Assembly: GCA_000697335.1 (NCBI GenBank) | Contig: JNEM01015145.1 | Span: forward strand, 1-13,796 | DNA: 13,796 bases | From: Conidiobolus incongruus B7586 | Taxonomy: Eukaryota; Entomophthoromycota; Entomophthoromycetes; Entomophthorales; Conidiobolaceae | Reading direction: 5' to 3' | Shown: positions 8,150-13,796 of the stretch, piece by piece | How the letters are laid out: the number at the start of each line of letters is the position of its first letter | How positions within the stretch are numbered: position 1 is the first letter of the stretch | The notes under the pieces: generated by a model | Database searches by the model: none | Told to the model about the DNA's origin: nothing | The model's input: the letters and a program-made list of their open reading frames with translations, nothing else | Position numbers and translations under genes: made by a program

Positions 8150-9745
8150 TTAACCTCCAATGTCAATTTCATTCACAGCATTTAGTTCATATGCAGTGTA
8201 ACGATGTGGGTTATTTAATTTAGAATGTTGTAAGCCATATACAAGATAGATAACAACTCCCAAAAGGATCCAGATAAAGATACGAAGAATAGCTTGAGGA
8301 GAAGAGGTTGCAATGAGCGCGATCGAAGTAATGGCGCCTAATCCTGGGAATATATATCCACCTAATGGAACTTTAAATCTACGCTCCAATTCTGGTCGTT
8401 TATATCTCAAAATGCATACAACCACATTGATAAAGAAGAAAGCGAATAAACTGGAAAGTCCACTTAATTCGGCTAATAAACCAATTGGAAGTACACCAGC
8501 AGCTACCACTACAAACATACCTAAAAACACTTGGTTCCAGTATGGAGTACGGGTGTCAGGATGAACTTTAGAGAATATTTTAGGAAGAAGGCCGTCTCGA
8601 GACATTGCATAGAAAATACGACTCTGAGGTAATAAACCTCCAATAATGGATGTTCCCATACCTAGCACAGCTCCAAGAATAATTACTATATCTAGCCAAG
8701 TTCTTCCAGTAGCCTTAATGGCAATACTAACTGGATAAGAGCTATTAAGACCTTCATAATGTACGGCTCCAGTCATAACCAAGCATACAGCAATATACAA
8801 AACAGTACAAATACCAAGAGAACCAATCAAGGAAAGAGGCATATTCCTTTGAGGGTTTTTGGCTTCTTGACTAGCATTGGCAATTACTTCAAACCCAGAG
8901 TAAGCAAAGAAAGCCATACTTGCGCCTTTGAATACCCCACCAACTCCCATACCGGATTTATTGGGAATGAAAGGATCCCAGTTGGATGGATTAACATAAT
9001 CAATAGTACCAAAAATAAAAATAATAATTACTACTACTTTGACTGTCACAAAAGCTAAAGTAAACCTTGTAGATTCTCTGGTACCAATTACCAGTAAAAC
9101 AGTACAGAAAATAGCAATAAATATAGCTGGAAGGTTGATATAACCACCATCAAGTGCAAATCTCAAATTTTCCTCTTCCCATTTAACAGGCGAGTCAGCC
9201 CAGGGAGAATAATAATTTTTCTTTCCAATTATAACTCCAATTAGCTGCATTAGGTACCCACTCCAACCCACGGAAACTGCTGAAGATCCAATTAAGAACT
9301 CTAAAATTAAGGTCCATCCAACAATCCAAGCAACCAGCTCTCCCATTGTCGCGTATAAATATGTGTATGAACTACCTGCAACAGGAAACATGGATGTCAA
9401 TTCTGCATATGACATTGCAGAGAAAAAAGCGACGAGGCCTGCTAAGGCAAATGACAATACAACACCAGGGCCTGCATGTTTGGCTGCAATGATACCAGGC
9501 AGAACATAAATACCTGTACCAATTGTTGTTCCAATACCTAAACTCATCAAATGCCATACATTCAAATTTCTTTTTAGATCATTACTTCTAATAGTCGCTA
9601 CCAAATATTCTATGTTCGTCGTGGCAATCATACATCGTAATTTGTACATGAATAGTGATTCCCCAGGGCTTCTACAGGCACCTTGAGGGAATGGAATATA
9701 TTCAGTCTCTATCTCTTCACCTTTATTTATTTCATAATTATTCAT
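8150..9745 (-). CDS. Cationic amino acid transporter (SLC7/CAT family permease), intact
   Basis: A polytopic permease that moves amino acids, probably cationic ones such as arginine and lysine, across the plasma or vacuolar membrane. The 531 residues carry APC-superfamily marks. The unwound TM1 motif GIGTTIGTGIYVLPG is at 70-84. The conserved glutamate of the CAT family is at 115 in SYAELTSMFPVAGSSY. The TM6 block AYSGFEVIANASQEAKNPQR is at 281-300 and MSRDGLLP at 381-388. About 12 hydrophobic segments can be traced, the last two (about 461-506) resembling the CAT C-terminal permease domain. There is a soluble N-terminus of about 60 residues and a short tail; the protein is shorter than animal CATs of about 620 residues. 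The ATG has A at -3 and an in-frame TAA 15 bases upstream. There is no intron. G+C is far above the surroundings. Substrate and membrane are inferred from the family. Confidence 0.96.
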   Translation of the reverse strand: MNNYEINKGEEIETEYIPFPQGACRSPGESLFMYKLRCMIATTNIEYLVATIRSNDLKRNLNVWHLMSLGIGTTIGTGIYVLPGIIAAKHAGPGVVLSFALAGLVAFFSAMSYAELTSMFPVAGSSYTYLYATMGELVAWIVGWTLILEFLIGSSAVSVGWSGYLMQLIGVIIGKKNYYSPWADSPVKWEEENLRFALDGGYINLPAIFIAIFCTVLLVIGTRESTRFTLAFVTVKVVVIIIFIFGTIDYVNPSNWDPFIPNKSGMGVGGVFKGASMAFFAYSGFEVIANASQEAKNPQRNMPLSLIGSLGICTVLYIAVCLVMTGAVHYEGLNSSYPVSIAIKATGRTWLDIVIILGAVLGMGTSIIGGLLPQSRIFYAMSRDGLLPKIFSKVHPDTRTPYWNQVFLGMFVVVAAGVLPIGLLAELSGLSSLFAFFFINVVVCILRYKRPELERRFKVPLGGYIFPGLGAITSIALIATSSPQAILRIFIWILLGVVIYLVYGLQHSKLNNPHRYTAYELNAVNEIDIGG

Positions 9746-9762
9746 ATTGAATTTAATTTAAC

Positions 9763-9798
9763 TTATGTGACACTTACCATTTATACTTTGCTTTTATA
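9763..9798 (-). promoter_or_regulatory. Putative promoter and leader of the transporter gene
   Basis: Reading on the - strand, TATAAAAG (9798-9791) and TATAAATG (9785-9778) lie 46 and 33 bases upstream of the transporter ATG. A five-codon upstream frame (ATG at 9780, TAA ending at 9763) overlaps a consensus 5' splice site, GTAAGT (9777-9772). Whether transcripts include these depends on the start site, which I cannot see. The leader would be short if the upstream TATA box is used. Confidence 0.35.
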
Positions 9799-12682
9799 CT
9801 ATTGAATTTGAGGTAAAACAACAATGGATTAATTATTATCCATGTCATACCATACAATACTCTATCCATTACTCAAAACAATGAAAATTTTTCATGATTT
9901 TATTACTTTTTTTTATAAATTACGGAGAATTAATTTATTTTTCAAGAAATCATTTATTATCCAATCAATCTAGATTTTTTTAATTATAATAAAAATTTAC
10001 CTCCAATTTTATATCATATGTTTAAAATTTTTTATAACTTTTACATTATTATTAATTGGATAAAATTAAGTTCCATATGACAATATGATTAACTGGTTCA
10101 ATTCTATTTTAATATCAATTTATTTCTATTTTATCAATTTTTAAAATTGTCGACCCATCCTACTGATAATAAGTAAATATCAGTATGCTAGATATTTTTC
10201 TTTACTGATTATTATTAATTGAAATAAAGATCATTCTACTTTTATTAAAAATTAACTAAATCATATTTTATAAAACTTGATGATTCCATTAATAATAAAA
10301 TAATTATTATTTAAATTTTAATCCAAGAATAATTGATAAAAATCAATTTATTGTAAATAAAATATTTAACCAATTTTATTAGTTTCTAAGAAGGTTATAA
10401 ATTTAATAATATGATTATGAGATATATTGATGAATGATCTAATAGATCAAGTTATATTCATAAGAAGTTATTGAATATATTAATTAAATATATTATTTAT
10501 AATGTTTTTCATAATTAGTTACTAATTTTAATACAGGTCAACACAAAGGTTTCACCACTTTGTATTCAATTAAAATATTTGCATTCTTTTAATTATTTAT
10601 AAATTTAGAAATTAGGGATAATATTATTATAGATTAGATAGTTATATAGAAATAACATTATGAACCCTTGAAAAAGTTTTAATTTTAATATTATTCGAAA
10701 ATAGATCATTATCAGGAATAATCATCGATTTGATTAATATATTTCTAGATTAATAATTGTTTTTATATACAATATAAAAATAATATATTTAATACGATTC
10801 AATTGTTAAAGATACAGAGGAATTGGGTTAAATTTGACTAAGATAGTGGGATACAGTATTAATATATAATTCTAGATAATCAATACAACTGTTTGTTCAG
10901 CTAAATTGAAGCCTATGATAATCATAGGTGAAAACAATATAATGCAGAGCCAATTCCTATTATAATTCAGATTAATAAATTAACTATTTTAAGTATAACA
11001 GCCATATTCAAAGTTTTTCTGATTTATCACTATTTTACAAAATTGTTTGTATCATATTTAATAAAAATATTAAAACTTGAAATTTCTTACATCAATAAAT
11101 AAAACAAATATATCGAATTTATGTATCATAAATTAAGTAAAACTAATAAAAATTAAAATGTTTATATTTTTATTTTATATAATTTGGTTACCCGACAAGA
11201 ATTTGATAAATTTTATACATAACCATTTCCCTTAAAATATCTTACAATTATCATTCTTAAATCATGGAATAAGTTACACATTGGATTTAACAGTTATTGT
11301 AATAATCATATCAAATCAATAATATATTTACATCGTATTATATTAACATATCGATGATTTATATTATGATTTTGTTTATCAAATAATATCAATCATATTT
11401 TAAGACTTGATTTGTAAAATTGATATGATAACAATTTATTAATAAAGTTATTATACTTAAACATATTATGTAAAAATAATTTCATACTAATGAATTTCAG
11501 AAATATATATACAATTAAGCTCTTTATTATAGTAATTTTAAATTTTAGATAATAATTGGAAAAATGGTTCACATATAATAATAATATTATTAAATGATGT
11601 AATTATTTTATATGTTATAATTATGCACTTTATATGAATTTCGTATATCAAATATTTTTCTATTTTTTCTAATTTTTTGTCTAAATTAAATCGCCTTTGT
11701 AATTTTATATTTCATTAAACTTCAATCGAGTTACATATACCTACAAAGCTCATAATTTATTATCATATAACTTGTTAACAGATATAAATTTGTTCGAGTA
11801 TGTCAGATATTGTTGGAACAAGATATAAAGCATCTATAATATAATTTGCTAATTTCTCTCAGATTTAATCAATTAGTTATCATATGAAAAATAATATTTA
11901 AATTTAATTAGTTTTAATAATATTAGATATTTTTGAAATATTTTGAAAAAGAATTAAATATATTTACAAAGTATGTGAAAATTTATAAAAATCTTGTACA
12001 TAATAATTTGGTATTAAGGTTGTATATTAAATCAATTTCATTTTCAATATTTATCTGAGGTCCTTCTATTTTGCATTGAGAACAAAAATTAATTTTTCGT
12101 TGATAATATGAAGTTTAATGATTTTGAGCAATTGATTCACTTTATAGATGTTTACATGATAAATTATGAAAAGAATTTTGATATTCAGTATTTGTCTTTT
12201 ATAATATTAAGACTTTATGCTTGGTTTTCTTAATTTTTAATATTTACAAAGATTGAATTGAATATTTAAACTATAAATTTTATAATTAATGTTTATTATT
12301 ACTTTTTAATTTAAATATTGAGAATTTTTTTTAATTGAAAAAAATAAACATTTTAATATATAATATATAAAAATAAATATACAATATAAAATTAATAATT
12401 TTTTTTCTAATAATATTTTGCTATATTTTTAGCAAAGTTCTCGTACTTAATAAAAAGTTTTTTTATTAAAGACTAAAATTTAAAATTTAATATTTCATAA
12501 ACTAATTAAATTATCTTATAAAAGTTTTCTTTCTTATAAGCTAGTTTTTAATTACATAAAATAATTATAATTATATAGGTTATAATCTAAAGAATATATT
12601 TAGATATAGTAGTTTTTTTTAGTTATTTTTGATTAAAGAGTATTTTATAACTTGAATTATATATATTTGATATTTATTATAT
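9799..12682. other. Long AT-rich intergenic region, no gene found
   Basis: No frame beyond a few dozen codons and no tRNA or LTR piece is seen. TpG and CpA steps are frequent, so the texture differs from the mutated retrotransposon. Two frames on the - strand (10979-10872 and 10749-10642) each run about 35 codons, which AT-rich DNA of this length can produce by chance. A perfect odd palindrome sits at 10912-10928 and a shorter one at 10435-10449. From about 12240 to the solo LTR the sequence becomes poorer still in C and G. Distal regulatory elements of the transporter could lie here but none is recognisable. Confidence 0.55.
10912..10928. repeat. 17-base odd palindrome
   Basis: CCTATGAT and ATCATAGG flank a single central A, giving perfect 8-base arms. 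It is conspicuous because the arms carry GC pairs at both ends in DNA of very low GC. It could be a dimeric protein-binding site or chance. Confidence 0.3.
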
Positions 12683-12687
12683 AAAAT
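12683..12687. repeat. Target-site duplication of the solo LTR, left copy
   Basis: AAAAT directly precedes the solo LTR and matches 13084-13088 exactly. In AT-rich DNA a five-base match can arise by chance, but it falls exactly at both LTR ends. Confidence 0.7.
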
Positions 12688-13083
12688 TATTAAGAGACTA
12701 GTTTTTTAAATTCTTATATATATTTTCATATAATCTAATTAACTATAAATTTTATAATTCATTTATACTTATATAGTTAAATTAATTGTATAAATAGTAT
12801 TGAATTATTTAATAAACTGAGTTCTTTTTTTTCTTCTCAATTTTTACTATTTTTACTTTACATTATTTCTAAAATTAAAATTATATTCTATTAATATTAT
12901 AGGATATTAATATTACCTAATATAAATCTTAATATATTAATGACTCATCTTAGTTTGAAGCTTAATTAAACTTTGTTTATACTTACATACTACAACTACA
13001 TTATATTACTACATTCTACACACACTATTTTTATATTAAGTCTTCCTCTATACTATATTAGTTTAACTACTACTACACTTACA
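12688..13083 (+). repeat. Solo LTR of the same chromovirus family
   Basis: This 396-base copy aligns end to end with the LTRs at 662-1033 and 5900-6299, in the same orientation. It starts TATTAAGAG (TGTTAAGAG in the 5' LTR) and ends TTACA, with AAAAT on both sides. No internal element sequence adjoins it, so it is best explained by recombination between the two LTRs of a former full element. It keeps C and G at many sites where the 5' LTR has T or A but has lost others, so it was mutated independently. Confidence 0.88.
12789..12816 (+). promoter_or_regulatory. TATA-like box and AATAAA in the solo LTR
   Basis: TATAAATA (12789-12796) and AATAAA (12811-12816) keep the spacing seen in both LTRs of the full element. 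Confidence 0.4.
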
Positions 13084-13088
13084 AAAAT
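13084..13088. repeat. Target-site duplication of the solo LTR, right copy
   Basis: AAAAT directly follows the TTACA end of the solo LTR and is identical to 12683-12687. Confidence 0.7.
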
Positions 13089-13796
13089 AATAAATTTTCT
13101 TAAATTATATTAAGAATATTAATTAAAAATAATTTTATTTAAAAAAACAGTTTAAAGTTTACTATTGATTAATTTTCCTTTAAAAACTAAATAACAATAA
13201 CAAATACTATTATAATTAAATATAAAAATTAACTTTTATTTATTAACACAGTATATATTTAATGGAATTGATAAAAGGGGTTAATTTAACTTAATCTAAC
13301 ATCTTGATTTATATTTTAATAAAGGATTTTATAATAAGATTTAAGATTTATCAATTACAATAATTTATTATAAAAGCTTTAGTTTCTAACTATACCTTAA
13401 TAAGTTTTATTTAATAATAGTTATTTTAACTTTTTTAAGCTTTTATTAATATATAAAATATTTATTTTATATTTATATTAATTAATTTAAATTTAAATTT
13501 TAATATATATAATACTTATATAACTAGTATTAAAATATCTTAATAATTCTTTATCTAAAATAAAAAGATGTTATCTAATATACTTTTTTGGTTTTTTTAT
13601 AATTAAAAAATTACTATTTAAACTAATTTTTTAATTTTTAATAAATTTTAAATAATTTTTTTTATCTTAAAATTATATATCTAATAATAAATTATTGATT
13701 TTCATAATATTTTATTACTAAAAGCTATTTGTAAATTTTAAATAACTTTATATAATATATAGTTTAATTTTATTAATATTAAAATAAAAAACTTTT
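13089..13796. other. AT-rich right end, no gene seen
   Basis: The last 0.7 kb is extremely AT-rich, with few TpG or CpA steps. It may belong to another mutated repeat, but I find no LTR end, domain trace or open frame to identify it. Confidence 0.5.

Noticed and set aside
8313-9557. Open frames overlapping the transporter in other frames (8313-8564 +, 8759-9058 +, 9372-9557 -)
   Set aside because: They lie wholly inside the conserved transporter coding sequence and are by-products of its composition.
10543-10563. ACAAAG/CTTTGT hairpin
   Set aside because: Six-base arms with a nine-base loop are expected by chance, and no gene end is nearby.
10642-10749. 35-codon frame on the - strand with an internal ATG
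   Set aside because: No splice context or family resemblance; length within chance expectation.
10872-10979. 35-codon hydrophobic frame on the - strand
   Set aside because: It lacks a good start, has no homology I recognise, and such lengths are expected by chance in several kilobases of intergenic DNA.
11780-11842. Short coding-like stretch on the + strand after a TAACAG acceptor-like site
   Set aside because: About 20 codons only, with no matching donor or neighbouring exon.
1-13796. CRISPR array, tRNA or rRNA genes, or an organellar or bacterial origin for the window
   Set aside because: No regularly spaced repeats, no box A/box B tRNA pattern and no rRNA-like block. The LTR elements and candidate short introns fit a nuclear eukaryotic genome.

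Overview
The window looks like nuclear DNA of a very AT-rich fungus. The evidence is an SLC7-type cationic amino acid transporter, candidate introns of 50-56 bases with GT(A/G)AG-type donors, and a chromodomain-bearing Ty3/Gypsy (chromovirus) LTR retrotransposon decayed almost entirely by C-to-T and G-to-A change. An early-diverging lineage with an AT-rich, repeat-loaded genome, such as an arbuscular mycorrhizal fungus, is my best guess; the sequence does not settle it.

Layout. 1-661 is AT-rich flank with no gene. 662-6299 is one LTR retrotransposon on the + strand: 5' LTR 662-1033, a decayed internal region with traces of protease, reverse transcriptase, RNase H, integrase and chromodomain in chromovirus order, a short purine tract, and 3' LTR 5900-6299, bracketed by a probable 5-base target duplication. 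6305-7474 is gene-poor. 7475-7974 (-) holds a small unrecognised gene candidate with two plausible short introns and one frame inconsistency. 8150-9745 (-) is the only clearly intact gene, an uninterrupted 531-residue CAT-family amino acid permease. 9799-12682 is a long AT-rich intergenic stretch. 12688-13083 is a solo LTR of the same family, in the same orientation, with a perfect 5-base duplication (AAAAT). The last 0.7 kb is AT-rich with no gene.

How it fits together. The transporter is a GC-richer coding island (about 40% G+C by eye) in DNA of roughly 12-25% G+C, bracketed by two same-orientation copies of one retrotransposon family. The three LTRs differ mainly by transitions at CpA and CpT, which resembles repeat-induced point mutation or another C-deamination defence. 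The two LTRs of the full element are unequally affected: the outer 5' copy is much more T/A-converted than the 3' copy facing the genes. I found no tRNA, rRNA, CRISPR or obviously new multi-gene system. The most promising unexplained items are the small spliced gene candidate and the asymmetric, CpA-plus-CpT mutation signature.
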